64,000 bases of DNA. Source: Nonomuraea sp. PA05 (GTDB lineage: Bacteria; Actinomycetota; Actinomycetes; Streptosporangiales; Streptosporangiaceae). The position numbers and the translations under genes were made by a program. Below, piece by piece: positions 56,590-64,000 of the stretch. The DNA is taken from NCBI RefSeq assembly GCF_008086045.1, contig NZ_VSEY01000019.1:1-64000 (forward strand), written 5' to 3'. A model generated the notes under the pieces. It worked only from the letters and a program-made list of their open reading frames with translations. It was not told the origin of the DNA and made no database searches. How positions within the stretch are numbered: position 1 is the stretch's first letter; the number at the start of each line of letters is the position of its first letter.

Positions 56590-56632
56590 AAGCGCGTCCT
56601 GGCGGGTCCCCCACGCCCGCCAGGACGCGCTT
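56590..56632 (+). terminator. Terminator of the small divergent gene
   Basis: A perfect 17-bp stem (56590-56606 with 56616-56632), 9-base loop, and a short T-run (TTT at 56631-56633). It starts 47 bases past the stop at 56542. Confidence 0.8.
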
Positions 56633-56876
56633 TCCTCCGAGGACCGGCCGAGTGCCCGCCGCCTCCATCGTCCCGATGGGGGCTTTTTCTCTGCCCGGGG
56701 GGCGGATCGCGCGACCTTCCCGCCGCGCCCGCCGATTCCGTACCGCTCACGTCTGCCACCATTCGACGACGCCTGCTTGCCACACATCATCAACCCTGCG
56801 GGGCCAACCCGGGGGCAGCTTCGTGATGGTGGGACTGGTGGGATTTTCCGGTACGAATCCAATTTCCGGAGCAAGG
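56633..56876. other. Intergenic stretch, no gene seen
   Basis: With the terminator just before it, this completes a gap of about 330 bases between the small gene (stop 56542) and the DUF35 gene stop (56877). I find no convincing reading frame in it on either strand. Confidence 0.6.
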
Positions 56877-57311
56877 TCAACCAGCGGGCGGATTTTCACC
56901 GGAGTGGAGAGGGCTGAAGCTTTCCGGCATCCAGTCCAGCACGGTCAACTCCTCGTCCACCTGCGTGAACACCCCGCTCACCCGCTCCCCCGCCTCGGGC
57001 TGCCGCGCCGCGCGCCAGTTTCCGTACACCAGACAGCCGGGAACGGCCTTCAAACGAACCATTACCACTAGGTATGGATCGCGGAGTCCGGGAACGAAGG
57101 GCTGACGGCTGACGATCCAACTCTCAACCTTTCCCTCCGGGGCCACCTCCCGCCAGGTCCACCCCTCCGTACGGCAGGCCGCGCAGAACGCCCGCGGCGG
57201 GAACCGGAGAGTGCCGCACGCGTCACATTCCTGGACCGCGAACTCCCGCCTTGCGACCCGCTCCCACCACTCCCCGGAGTCGCGGTCGGGCTCGGGACGG
57301 TAACCGGGCAT
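56877..57311 (-). CDS. Zn-ribbon/OB-fold DUF35 protein (ChsH2-C/BbsA-like)
   Basis: 144 residues. The N-terminal rubredoxin-like zinc ribbon has CDACGTLRFPPRAFCAAC (two CxxC pairs), followed by an OB fold (GKVESWIVSRQPFVPG, PYLVVMVRL). The ATG at 57311 overlaps the thiolase-like stop by one base (TGATG); the frame upstream is a shadow. DUF35 proteins bind and stabilise thiolase-fold partners, as in the Ltp2-ChsH2 steroid aldolase and BbsAB. A complex with the adjacent gene's product is therefore expected. Confidence 0.88.
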   Translation of the reverse strand: MPGYRPEPDRDSGEWWERVARREFAVQECDACGTLRFPPRAFCAACRTEGWTWREVAPEGKVESWIVSRQPFVPGLRDPYLVVMVRLKAVPGCLVYGNWRAARQPEAGERVSGVFTQVDEELTVLDWMPESFSPLHSGENPPAG

Positions 57312-58483
57312 CAGGCTCTCCTCAGGATCAGCGCCGAGGTGGCGGGCAGGATGTAGCCGGGCTGCGCCGTGGACAGCGCCACCTCGGCGCCCGGCACCTG
57401 GCGGTCCCCCGCCTCGCCCCTGAGCTGGGAGACGGCCTCGGCGATGTGGTTGACGCCGTGCACGTAGCCCTCCGACAGGAAGCCGCCGTGCGTGTTGACC
57501 GGCAGCTCGCCGTCCGGGGCGGTGGCGCCCGAGGCCACGTACGGGCCGCCCTCGCCCTTGGGACAGAAGCCGTAGTCCTCCAGTTGCACGATCACCGAGT
57601 AGGTGAAGCAGTCGTACAGCTCGGCCACGTCGATGTCCGGCGGCCCGAGCCCGGCCTGCGCGTACAGACGGGGGGCGAGGGCGGCGGCGGCCGTCACCGT
57701 GGGGTCGTCGCACGCCAGGTGGGAGGTGCCGCCGCCCCAGGCCGCGGCCGAGACGAGCACCGGGTGGCGGCGCAGCGAACGGGCGCGCTCGGCCGTGGTG
57801 ACCACCACGGCGCAGGCCCCGTCGGTCTCCAGGCAGCAGTCCAGGAGGCGGAACGGCTCGGCGATCCACCGGCTGGCGAGGTAGTCGTCGAGGGTGATGG
57901 GGTCGCGCATGAGGGCGCGCGGGTTCTTGGCGGCGTTGGCGCGCTGGGTGACGGCCAGGGCGCCGAAGTGCTCGGCCGTGGTGCCGTAGCGCAGCATGTG
58001 GGCGCGGGCGTACATGGCGAACTGCTGGGGCGGCGCGACGTACCCGTAGGGGGCCTGGTACTGCACCTCGGGGCTGACCGGCAGGCCCCGCCCGGTGCCG
58101 CCCATGCGGAACTCCGAGCGGGCGTTGATGGCCCGGTAGCAGACGACGGTCTCGGCCATTCCGGCGGCTACGGCGAGCGCGGCCTGGCCGACGACCGCGT
58201 GGGAGACGCTGCCGCCGCCGAACTGGTCGAGGTGCCAGGACAGGTCGGTCAGCCCCAGCGCGGGGGCGACCAGGGTGGGCGGGGCCGAGTCGCCGACGCG
58301 GTGGGTGGCCAGGCCGTCCACCTCGTCCGGGGTCAGCCCGGCGTCCTCCAGCGCGGCGAGCACGGCGCGGCAGGCCAGGGTCAGGGTGCTGACGCCGGAG
58401 TTCTTGGAGAAGGGCGTCCAGCCGATGCCGGCGATGGCGGTGCGATCCGGAAATTCAAGCAAGCGCTTGGGCACATACGTCAC
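57311..58483 (-). CDS. Thiolase-fold protein of the lipid-transfer/Ltp2 aldolase type
   Basis: 390 residues, thiolase superfamily (TAIAGIGWTPFSKNSG, ELYDCFTYSVIVQLE, NTHGGFLSEGY, VHGVNHIAEAVSQLRG). The usual nucleophilic Cys region is replaced (QFGGGSVSHAVV), so it is not a classical thiolase. It resembles the steroid side-chain aldolase Ltp2 or a related enzyme. GTG start at 58483 or 58474; either way, a KstR2-like box lies in the first codons, which is unusual. It is coupled to the DUF35 gene. Substrate is inferred to be a steroid or CoA thioester. Confidence 0.82.
   Translation of the reverse strand: MTYVPKRLLEFPDRTAIAGIGWTPFSKNSGVSTLTLACRAVLAALEDAGLTPDEVDGLATHRVGDSAPPTLVAPALGLTDLSWHLDQFGGGSVSHAVVGQAALAVAAGMAETVVCYRAINARSEFRMGGTGRGLPVSPEVQYQAPYGYVAPPQQFAMYARAHMLRYGTTAEHFGALAVTQRANAAKNPRALMRDPITLDDYLASRWIAEPFRLLDCCLETDGACAVVVTTAERARSLRRHPVLVSAAAWGGGTSHLACDDPTVTAAAALAPRLYAQAGLGPPDIDVAELYDCFTYSVIVQLEDYGFCPKGEGGPYVASGATAPDGELPVNTHGGFLSEGYVHGVNHIAEAVSQLRGEAGDRQVPGAEVALSTAQPGYILPATSALILRRA
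58458..58471 (-). promoter_or_regulatory. KstR2-like operator at the start of the thiolase-like gene
   Basis: On the plus strand the 14-mer AGCAAGCGCTTGGG fits AnCAAGnnCTTGnT with one mismatch (last base). It overlaps the first codons of the minus-strand thiolase-like gene, so binding would block early elongation or a leaderless start. Confidence 0.55.
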
Positions 58484-58564
58484 GGTAGGCAGGCTCTTTC
58501 CGGCCTGTCAACGCAGGTCCGGTGGTACGACTTGACACCTTTTCCCGCTTCCCCCTACCGTCCA

Positions 58565-58583
58565 AGCAAGCGCTTGGTATGAT
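58565..58583 (+). promoter_or_regulatory. KstR2-like operator (exact match) plus -10 box
   Basis: AGCAAGCGCTTGGT at 58565-58578 matches AnCAAGnnCTTGnT at every fixed position. TATGAT (58578-58583) follows directly, the same layout as at 29402-29421. It drives the flavin reductase-fadE30-ipdF unit. Confidence 0.7.
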
Positions 58584-58613
58584 GACTTCGTCGGCGCACC
58601 GAGGAGGCGGACC

Positions 58614-59228
58614 ATGAGCACACACGCTGCCCGGCTCATCGCGCCGGACGGCTGCCGCAGCCTTCCGGCGCCCCACCAGCGCAGCAGGATTCGCAACGGA
58701 GCCGCCATGCCGACGGGGCAGCCGCACCCAAGCCAGAACGGCCACCTCGACAGCCGCCGTTTCCGGCAGGTGCTCGGCAGGTTCGCCACCGGCGTGGTGG
58801 CGATCACCGCCGTCGACCCCATGGACGGGCAACCGTGCGGCCTGGCCGCCAACTCCTTCACCTCCGTCTCCCTGGAGCCGCCCCTCGTGGCGTTCTGCGT
58901 CGCCTACACCAGCACGAGCTGGCCCAGGCTGCGCGGTGCCAAGGCGCTCACCGTGAACGTGCTGGCCGAGAGCCAGCAGGCCGTGTGCGCGCAGATGGCG
59001 ACCAAGGGCGGCGACAAGTTCGCCGGCCTCTCCTGGACGGTCTCCCCCGGCGGCAACCCGGTCCTCGAAGGCGCGCTGGCCTGGCTCGACTGCGCCATCG
59101 AGGCCGAGCACCCGGCGGGCGACCACGTGATCGTGGTGGCCCGGGTGCTGCAGCTCGACACGCACGCCGAAGGCGGGCCGCTGGTGTTCTTCCAGGGCGG
59201 CTACGGGGGGTTCGTTGAGCCTTCGTGA
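58614..59228 (+). CDS. Flavin reductase (HpaC/HsaB-like)
   Basis: NAD(P)H:flavin reductase, 204 residues. After a ~45-residue Arg-rich extension the core has RFRQVLGRFATGVVAITAV, GLAANSFTSVSLEPPLVAFC and KFAGLSW, then GDHVIVVARV, as in HsaB. The ATG at 58614 has GAGGAGG 6-7 bases upstream; an internal ATG at 58707, also with a fair ribosome site, would give a family-length protein. It is first in the operon behind the exact KstR2-like box. It probably supplies reduced flavin to a monooxygenase, perhaps the LLM enzyme at 30953. Confidence 0.85.
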   Translation: MSTHAARLIAPDGCRSLPAPHQRSRIRNGAAMPTGQPHPSQNGHLDSRRFRQVLGRFATGVVAITAVDPMDGQPCGLAANSFTSVSLEPPLVAFCVAYTSTSWPRLRGAKALTVNVLAESQQAVCAQMATKGGDKFAGLSWTVSPGGNPVLEGALAWLDCAIEAEHPAGDHVIVVARVLQLDTHAEGGPLVFFQGGYGGFVEPS

Positions 59229-60342
59229 GGAGGCGCGGGCCTGGCTGGAGGAGAGCCTGAGCGGCGAGTTCGCCGGCGCCAGAGGGCTGGGCGGCCCCGG
59301 GCGCGAGCACGAGGCGTACGAGCTGCGGCGGGCCTGGGAACGCCACCTCGGCGCGCACGGCTGGACCTGCCTGGGCTGGCCGCGCCGCTACGGCGGGCGC
59401 GCCGCCTCCCTCGACGACCAGGTCGCCTTCCACGAGGAGTACGCCAGAGCGGGCGCCCCCGCCCGGCTCGGCCTCATCGGCGAGGGACTCATCGGCCCCA
59501 CCGTGCTCGACTTCGGCACCGACGAGCAGAAGGACCGCTTCCTGCCGCCGATCCGGCGTGGCGAGGAGCTGTGGTGCCAGGGCTACTCCGAGCCGGAGGC
59601 CGGCTCCGACCTGGCGAACGTCCAGACCAGGGCTCGCCTCGACGGCGGCGACTGGGTGATCACCGGCCAGAAGGTGTGGACGTCGTTCGCGCAGTGGGCC
59701 GACTGGTGCTTCGTGCTGTGCCGTACGGAGGAGGGCTCGCGGCGGCATCACGGGCTGTCGTACCTGCTGGTCCCCATGCGCGGGCCCGGGGTCGAGGTCC
59801 GGCCGATCGTGCAGCTCACCGGCACCTCCGAGTTCAACGAGGTGTTCTTCGACGGCGCGCGCACGGCGGCGGGCAACATCCTCGGCGCCCCCGGCGACGG
59901 GTGGCGGGTCGCCATGGCCACGCTCGGGTACGAGCGCGGCGTCTCCACGCTCGGGCAGCAGATCGGGTTCGCGCGGGAGCTGGACGCGGTCGTCGCCACG
60001 GCGAAGCGAACCGGCGCCATCGACGATCCCGTGCTGCGCGACCGGCTCGTCCGGTCGTGGCTGGAGCTGCGTGTCATGCGGCTCAACGCGCTGCGGATGC
60101 TCCGGCCCGGCGCCGGGGCCGAGGTGTCGATCGCCAAGCTGTACTGGTCGGAGTGGCACCGCAGGCTGGGCGAGCTGGCGCAGGCCGTCCAGGGCAAGGC
60201 CGGGCTGGTCGCGGACGCCGGCGGGGAGCTCGGCGACCTGCAGCGGCTCTACCTGTTCAGCCGGGCGGACACCATCTACGCCGGGTCCAGCGAGATCCAG
60301 CGCAATGTCATCGCCGAACGGACACTCGGCCTGCCCCGCTGA
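59215..60342 (+). CDS. fadE30: Acyl-CoA dehydrogenase FadE30-like
   Basis: 375-residue FAD-dependent dehydrogenase closely resembling, by my recall, mycobacterial FadE30 of HIP-CoA catabolism. Shared stretches are GLGGPGREHEA, LWCQGYSEPEAGSDLA, ITGQKVWTS, TGTSEFNEVFFD, APGDGWRVAMATL, the YERGVSTLGQQI region with the likely catalytic Glu, and RADTIYAGSSEIQRN. A TTG start at 59215 overlaps the flavin reductase gene by 14 bases. ipdF follows, the same neighbour as in mycobacteria. It acts on the propionyl-CoA side chain of the steroid C/D ring intermediate. Confidence 0.85.
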   Translation: MSLREEARAWLEESLSGEFAGARGLGGPGREHEAYELRRAWERHLGAHGWTCLGWPRRYGGRAASLDDQVAFHEEYARAGAPARLGLIGEGLIGPTVLDFGTDEQKDRFLPPIRRGEELWCQGYSEPEAGSDLANVQTRARLDGGDWVITGQKVWTSFAQWADWCFVLCRTEEGSRRHHGLSYLLVPMRGPGVEVRPIVQLTGTSEFNEVFFDGARTAAGNILGAPGDGWRVAMATLGYERGVSTLGQQIGFARELDAVVATAKRTGAIDDPVLRDRLVRSWLELRVMRLNALRMLRPGAGAEVSIAKLYWSEWHRRLGELAQAVQGKAGLVADAGGELGDLQRLYLFSRADTIYAGSSEIQRNVIAERTLGLPR

Positions 60343-60393
60343 CCGGCCCCTCACCGATCGGCCCCCGCCTGAACCCGCTGATGGGAGTCGCCC

Positions 60394-61167
60394 ATGTCAC
60401 CGCCCTACCCCAAGGCCCACGGCCTCCTCGACGGCAAGGTCACGCTGGTCACGGCCGCGGCGGGGGCGGGCATCGGCTACGCCACGGCCAGGCGCTGCGC
60501 CGAGGAGGGCGCCACGATCGTCGTCTCGGACAAGCACGAGCGCCGCCTGGCCGCCGCCGCCGAGTCGCTCGCCGAGCTGACGGGCGTCAAACCGCTCGCC
60601 GTCCCGTGCGACGTCACCTCGCAGGCCCAGGTGGAGTCGCTGTTCGAGGCGGTGGAGCAGGCGCACGGGCGGCTGGACGTCCTGGTCAACAACGCGGGCC
60701 TCGGCGGTACGGCGCCGCTCGCCGAGATGACGGACGAGCAGTGGCACGCCGTCATCGACGTCACCCTGAACGGCACCATGCGCTGCACCAGGCAGGCGCT
60801 GCGGCTGATGATCCCCAGGGGCGCCGGCGCCGTCGTCAACAACGCCTCCGTGATCGGCTGGCGAGCCCAGCACGGGCAGGCGCACTACGCGGCGGCCAAG
60901 GCGGGGGTGATGGCGCTGACCAGGTGCGTGGCCCTGGAGGCCGCCGGGCACGGGATCCGGGTGAACGCGGTGGCGCCTTCGCTGGCCGTGCATCCGTTCC
61001 TGGCCAAGGTGACGAGTGAGGAGCTACTGGCGGAGCTGGCGGCCAAGGAGGCGTTCGGGCGGTCGGCTGAGCCTTGGGAGGTGGCGAACGTGATCGTCTT
61101 TCTGGCGAGCGAGTACGCGTCGTACATGACCGGTGAGGTCGTCTCCGTTTCCTCGCAACACCCGTGA
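60394..61167 (+). CDS. ipdF: Short-chain dehydrogenase IpdF-like
   Basis: 257-residue SDR. Cofactor motif VTAAAGAGIGYATAR (an IpdF-type variant of TGxxxGIG), VNNAGLGG, catalytic Ser in NNASVIGWRAQ, and Tyr/Lys in HYAAAKAGVM. The C-terminus TGEVVSVSSQHP is, as I recall it, almost identical to mycobacterial IpdF, which oxidises a hydroxylated HIP-CoA-derived intermediate in steroid ring C/D breakdown. ATG start, 51 bases after fadE30, so probably co-transcribed from the 58565 promoter. Confidence 0.85.
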   Translation: MSPPYPKAHGLLDGKVTLVTAAAGAGIGYATARRCAEEGATIVVSDKHERRLAAAAESLAELTGVKPLAVPCDVTSQAQVESLFEAVEQAHGRLDVLVNNAGLGGTAPLAEMTDEQWHAVIDVTLNGTMRCTRQALRLMIPRGAGAVVNNASVIGWRAQHGQAHYAAAKAGVMALTRCVALEAAGHGIRVNAVAPSLAVHPFLAKVTSEELLAELAAKEAFGRSAEPWEVANVIVFLASEYASYMTGEVVSVSSQHP

Positions 61168-61169
61168 CG

Positions 61170-61190
61170 ATATCTTGTCTTGCAAGATAT
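61170..61190 (+). promoter_or_regulatory. PadR-type operator
   Basis: A perfect 8-bp inverted repeat ATATCTTG-N5-CAAGATAT immediately before the PadR gene. PadR proteins usually repress themselves through such AT-rich palindromes, so autoregulation is likely. Confidence 0.65.
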
Positions 61191-61199
61191 GGTGGGTTC

Positions 61200-61529
61200 A
61201 TGAATATGACGGAGCCCATGTTCCTGGCGCTCACCGCGCTGGTGGACGAGCCCCGGCACGGATACGGGATCGTCCAGGAGGTCGATCGGCTGTCCGAGGG
61301 GCGCGTCCAGCTCAAGATCGGCACGCTGTACGGGGTGCTCGACCGGCTGTCGGCCGGCGGGCTGGTGGTGCTGGATCGTGAGGAGGCGCAGCAGGGGCGG
61401 TTGCGGCGCTACTACCGGCTGACGGACGAGGGTGCCGCGGCGTTGCAGGAGGAGGCCTCCAGGATGGCCGCCACCGCCGCCGCGGCCACCACCCGCCTGC
61501 GGGCCAGGACGGCGGGAGGCGCCGCATGA
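61200..61529 (+). CDS. PadR family transcriptional regulator
   Basis: 109 residues from the ATG at 61200 (a second ATG lies two codons later). It has the PadR winged helix: FLALTALVDEPRHGYGIVQEV, KIGTLYGVLDRLSAGGLV and GRLRRYYRLTDEGAAAL. A short Ala-rich C-terminal helix follows. The gene overlaps the next one by four bases (ATGA). It is typical of PadR/membrane-protein pairs in actinomycetes. The inducer is unknown. Confidence 0.92.
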   Translation: MNMTEPMFLALTALVDEPRHGYGIVQEVDRLSEGRVQLKIGTLYGVLDRLSAGGLVVLDREEAQQGRLRRYYRLTDEGAAALQEEASRMAATAAAATTRLRARTAGGAA

Positions 61530-62779
61530 GCGAGCAATCGGACGAGCGAGACGGCATGAGCGGGCCTCGTGACGGCGAGCCAGGCCACGCGAACACGCCC
61601 CGCGAAGACGCGCCGGACCACGCGAGCGCGTCCCGCGAAGACGCGCCTGACCACGCGAGCGCGTCCCATGGCGGCGAACCGGAGCGCAGGCGCGGGTCCG
61701 CCGCCGACGAGGCGGGACGCGTGAGCGGGCGCGACGGTGGCGAGATCGGGCGCGCGAGCGGGCGTGACGGCGGTGAGGCGGAGCGCATGGGTCTGCTGGA
61801 GCGGCGTTACCGCTCGGCCCTGCGCCTGCTGCCCGCCTCCTACCGCGCGGGCCGCGAGGAGGAGATGGTGGCCGCGTTCATGGAGGCGTCCGGCGACGCC
61901 CCCGACGAGGACGACCCGCGCCCCAGGTGGGGTGAGATCGCCAGCATCCTGTCCCTGTCGGCCCGCGTACGCCTCGGCGCCGCCGGCGCGACCCCCGGCC
62001 AGGTGGCACGCGGCGAAGCGGTCCGGCTGTTCGCGCTGCTGGGCATGGGCACGACGGCCGCCTTCTCCATGGCCGACCTGGTCCGCGCCGCCCTGCTCGG
62101 TTCCGAGCCCGCGCTCATCGGCGCGCCGGAGTCGGCCGCCCGGCTGGCCTTCATCGGCACGCTGGCGGCGGCCGGCTGCTCGATCGTCGCGTTCGTGACC
62201 ATCATGCGCGGCCACGTCCGCACCGCGAAGGTGGCGGCGCTGATCAGCCTCGTGCCCTCGCTGACGAGCTTCGCCCTCTCGCTCGCGCTGAACGGATCCG
62301 CCGCCATCACGCCACTGCACGACCTGGGCAACCTGGTGTTCCTCCTGGCCCCGCCGCTCGCCCTGCTGATCGGCTTCCACAGCGACGTCACCCCGCACCG
62401 CCACTCGTGGCCGCTCACGCTGTCGCCGCTGGCGGCGGGCGCGGCGCTGATGGGCCTGACGATGCTGCTCATCGCGGCGGACGCGCCCGAGCCGATGGGC
62501 TACTACCTGTGGCTGGACCACGGCGCGGCGATCCCCGCGTGGGCCGCGGCCTCGGCGGTCGTCCTGGCGCGTGGCGGCTCCCCGGCCTGGTCGCTGGCGT
62601 TGTCGGCCGCCGGCCTGGTCCTGCTGGCGATCCGGTTGCCCACGCTGACGAGCCTGCCCGACGTGATGTGGGCGACAGCGGTCGTCCAGTGCGCGCTGCT
62701 CGGCACGCTCTCGGTGGCTCTGGCCGGCGCCGGGGCCTGGGCTTTGTCGCGGAACGCCCGCCCCGCGGCCCAACCCTGA
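61526..62779 (+). CDS. PadR-partner membrane protein with repetitive N-terminus
   Basis: 417 residues. The first ~88 are low-complexity, with two tandem repeat families (APDHASASREDAPDHASAS; then GRVSGRDGGEIGRASGRDGGE). These are followed by RRYRSALRLLPASYRAGREEEMV, the start normal for this family (about residue 91), and then eight or so membrane segments. The repeats look like a recent in-frame expansion. The true start could be the internal ATG before GLLERRYRS. Coupled to padR by ATGA. Function is unknown. Confidence 0.75.
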   Translation: MSEQSDERDGMSGPRDGEPGHANTPREDAPDHASASREDAPDHASASHGGEPERRRGSAADEAGRVSGRDGGEIGRASGRDGGEAERMGLLERRYRSALRLLPASYRAGREEEMVAAFMEASGDAPDEDDPRPRWGEIASILSLSARVRLGAAGATPGQVARGEAVRLFALLGMGTTAAFSMADLVRAALLGSEPALIGAPESAARLAFIGTLAAAGCSIVAFVTIMRGHVRTAKVAALISLVPSLTSFALSLALNGSAAITPLHDLGNLVFLLAPPLALLIGFHSDVTPHRHSWPLTLSPLAAGAALMGLTMLLIAADAPEPMGYYLWLDHGAAIPAWAAASAVVLARGGSPAWSLALSAAGLVLLAIRLPTLTSLPDVMWATAVVQCALLGTLSVALAGAGAWALSRNARPAAQP

Positions 62780-62842
62780 CTCGCACCTGTCAGGGAAAGA
62801 TCGGGGTATGCGACAGGGGATTCCGGATCTAGTGTCCGAAAC

Positions 62843-64000
62843 ATGGGCACACGCTCCTCATTCCTGCTCGATGTCCTGATGACGGAGTTCGGCGAGTCGA
62901 TCAAGCGCGACCCCGCGGCGTTCAGGCGCAAGTTCCGGAAGATGGCGGCCTCGCCGTTCGCCTTCTACCGGGGCAGCGCCTGCCTGTTCTACGCGGACAT
63001 GGTCGGCGCGTACGCCGACGAGTCCTACCTGGACGGCCCGACCAGCAGGGTCTGGATCCACGGCGACCTGCACGCGGAGAACTTCGGCACGTACATGAAC
63101 GCCTCCGGCGAGCTGGTCTTCAACGTCAACGACTTCGACGAGGCGTACGTGGGGCCGTACGTCTGGGACCTCAAGCGGTTCGCGGCCAGCGTGGCCCTGA
63201 TCGGGTACGCCAAGGCGCTGTCCGACGACTCGATCAGCGTGCTCGTGACCGACTTCGCCGGCGCGTACCTGGTGGAGCTGGCCGCGATCGCGGCGGGCGG
63301 GGACGACGCGATCGGCGCGCTGACGCTGGCCACCACCAGCGGGACGCTGCACCGGGTGCTCCAGCGCGCCCGGCTGAGCACCCGGGTGGCCCTGCTCGAC
63401 GCCGAGACCGTGATCGACGACTACGACCGGCGTTTCGCGCTCATGGAGGGGCGCGAGCCGGTGGACGCGGCGACGCGGCAGTCGGTGCTGGACGCGTTCG
63501 CCGACTACCTGACCACGCTGCCCGTGACGGTCAGCCCCGTCGAGCACGTGATCAAGGACGTGGCGCTGCGCAAGGGCGTGGGGATCGGGTCGGCGGGGCT
63601 GCCGTCGTACAACCTGCTGCTCGAAGGGCGTTCGCAGGCGCTGGAGAACGACGTCGTCCTGTACATGAAGCAGGCGGCGGTGCCGGCGGTGGCGCGGCAC
63701 GTCACCGACGAGAAGGTGGCGTCCTACTTCCGGCACCAGGGGCATCGCACGGCCGAGTCGCAGCGGGCGCTGCAGGCCTACGCCGACCCTTGGCTGGGCT
63801 ACACGACGCTGCACGGGGTGGGGCAGCTCGTGGCGGAGGTGTCGCCGTACTCGGCCGACCTGGACTGGGACGACGTCAACGAGCCGGACGAGCTGCGCTC
63901 GATCATCCAGGATCTGGGGCGGGCGGTGGCGCGGATGCACTCGGTGGCCGACGACGAGTCCAGCCACGATCTCGTGGACTTCTCGACGGAGGAGGCGATC
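62843..64000 (+). CDS. DUF2252 family protein (partial)
   Basis: 386 residues to the window edge; the 3' end is missing. Recognised by RGSACLFYADM, WIHGDLHAENFGTYMN (kinase-like catalytic loop), VFNVNDFDEAYVGPY, WDLKRFAAS and GIGSAGLPSYNLLLEG. DUF2252 proteins have an aminoglycoside-phosphotransferase-like fold; their substrate is not established. ATG at 62843. It is transcribed separately from the PadR pair across a 63-bp gap. Confidence 0.88.
   Translation, partial: MGTRSSFLLDVLMTEFGESIKRDPAAFRRKFRKMAASPFAFYRGSACLFYADMVGAYADESYLDGPTSRVWIHGDLHAENFGTYMNASGELVFNVNDFDEAYVGPYVWDLKRFAASVALIGYAKALSDDSISVLVTDFAGAYLVELAAIAAGGDDAIGALTLATTSGTLHRVLQRARLSTRVALLDAETVIDDYDRRFALMEGREPVDAATRQSVLDAFADYLTTLPVTVSPVEHVIKDVALRKGVGIGSAGLPSYNLLLEGRSQALENDVVLYMKQAAVPAVARHVTDEKVASYFRHQGHRTAESQRALQAYADPWLGYTTLHGVGQLVAEVSPYSADLDWDDVNEPDELRSIIQDLGRAVARMHSVADDESSHDLVDFSTEEAI

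Overview
The window is 64 kb of very GC-rich DNA. It is gene-dense, has many GTG starts and ATGA/GTGA overlaps, and carries paired XRE/DUF397 regulators, DUF4439 proteins and a Gly/Arg/Pro-rich IF2. These point to a filamentous actinomycete. A Streptosporangiaceae (Nonomuraea-like) host is my best guess, but it is inferred from style and cannot be proved here.

Region by region. (1) 1-6.0 kb: a peptide-uptake ABC operon on the minus strand (Tat lipoprotein, S9 peptidase, two permeases, ATPase cut by the window edge). (2) 6.2-23.5 kb: the conserved translation/RNA block on the minus strand: rimP, nusA, ylxR, infB, DUF503, rbfA, nrnA-like, truB, ribF, rpsO, pnp, an M16 protease and dapB. Between truB and ribF lie an RNA-methylase-like gene, an XRE/DUF397 pair and a small membrane protein. 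(3) 23.7-28.6 kb: two DUF4439 proteins, an ArsR-type regulator, an alpha/beta hydrolase and proS. (4) 29.4-38.3 kb: acyl-CoA dehydrogenase, luciferase-like oxidoreductase, three adenylate-forming-family proteins in a row (one FadD3-like), ferredoxin reductase and a CitE-like protein. (5) 38.3-54.4 kb: an accessory region (below). (6) 54.5-56.9 kb: GNAT, GntR and a small protein. (7) 56.9-61.2 kb: DUF35/thiolase-like pair, flavin reductase, a FadE30-like dehydrogenase and an IpdF-like SDR. (8) 61.2-64 kb: PadR plus partner membrane protein, and a partial DUF2252 gene.

Regions 4 and 7 are 28 kb apart but share four copies of a palindrome that matches, exactly or with one mismatch, the KstR2 consensus AnCAAGnnCTTGnT. 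The genes beside the boxes include close relatives of the steroid ring C/D (HIP) catabolic proteins FadE30, IpdF and probably FadD3. The window therefore appears to hold a split KstR2-type steroid regulon, with a leaderless, box-controlled start at 29429.

The best candidate for an undescribed system is 39.1-47.2 kb. A minus-strand operon encodes a 40-residue peptide (too short for ordinary gene calls), a YcaO enzyme whose start lies inside the peptide gene, a membrane NACHT NTPase and a subtilisin-like protease. It diverges from a trypsin/alpha-beta-hydrolase fusion and an endonuclease/exonuclease/phosphatase-family protein. The layout suggests a RiPP-like or YcaO-modified peptide wired to a NACHT-controlled proteolytic conflict system. 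Immediately beyond it is a three-gene operon encoding a catalase-like/alpha-dioxygenase fusion, a nitroreductase-like protein and a ThDP enzyme, plausibly an oxylipin pathway.
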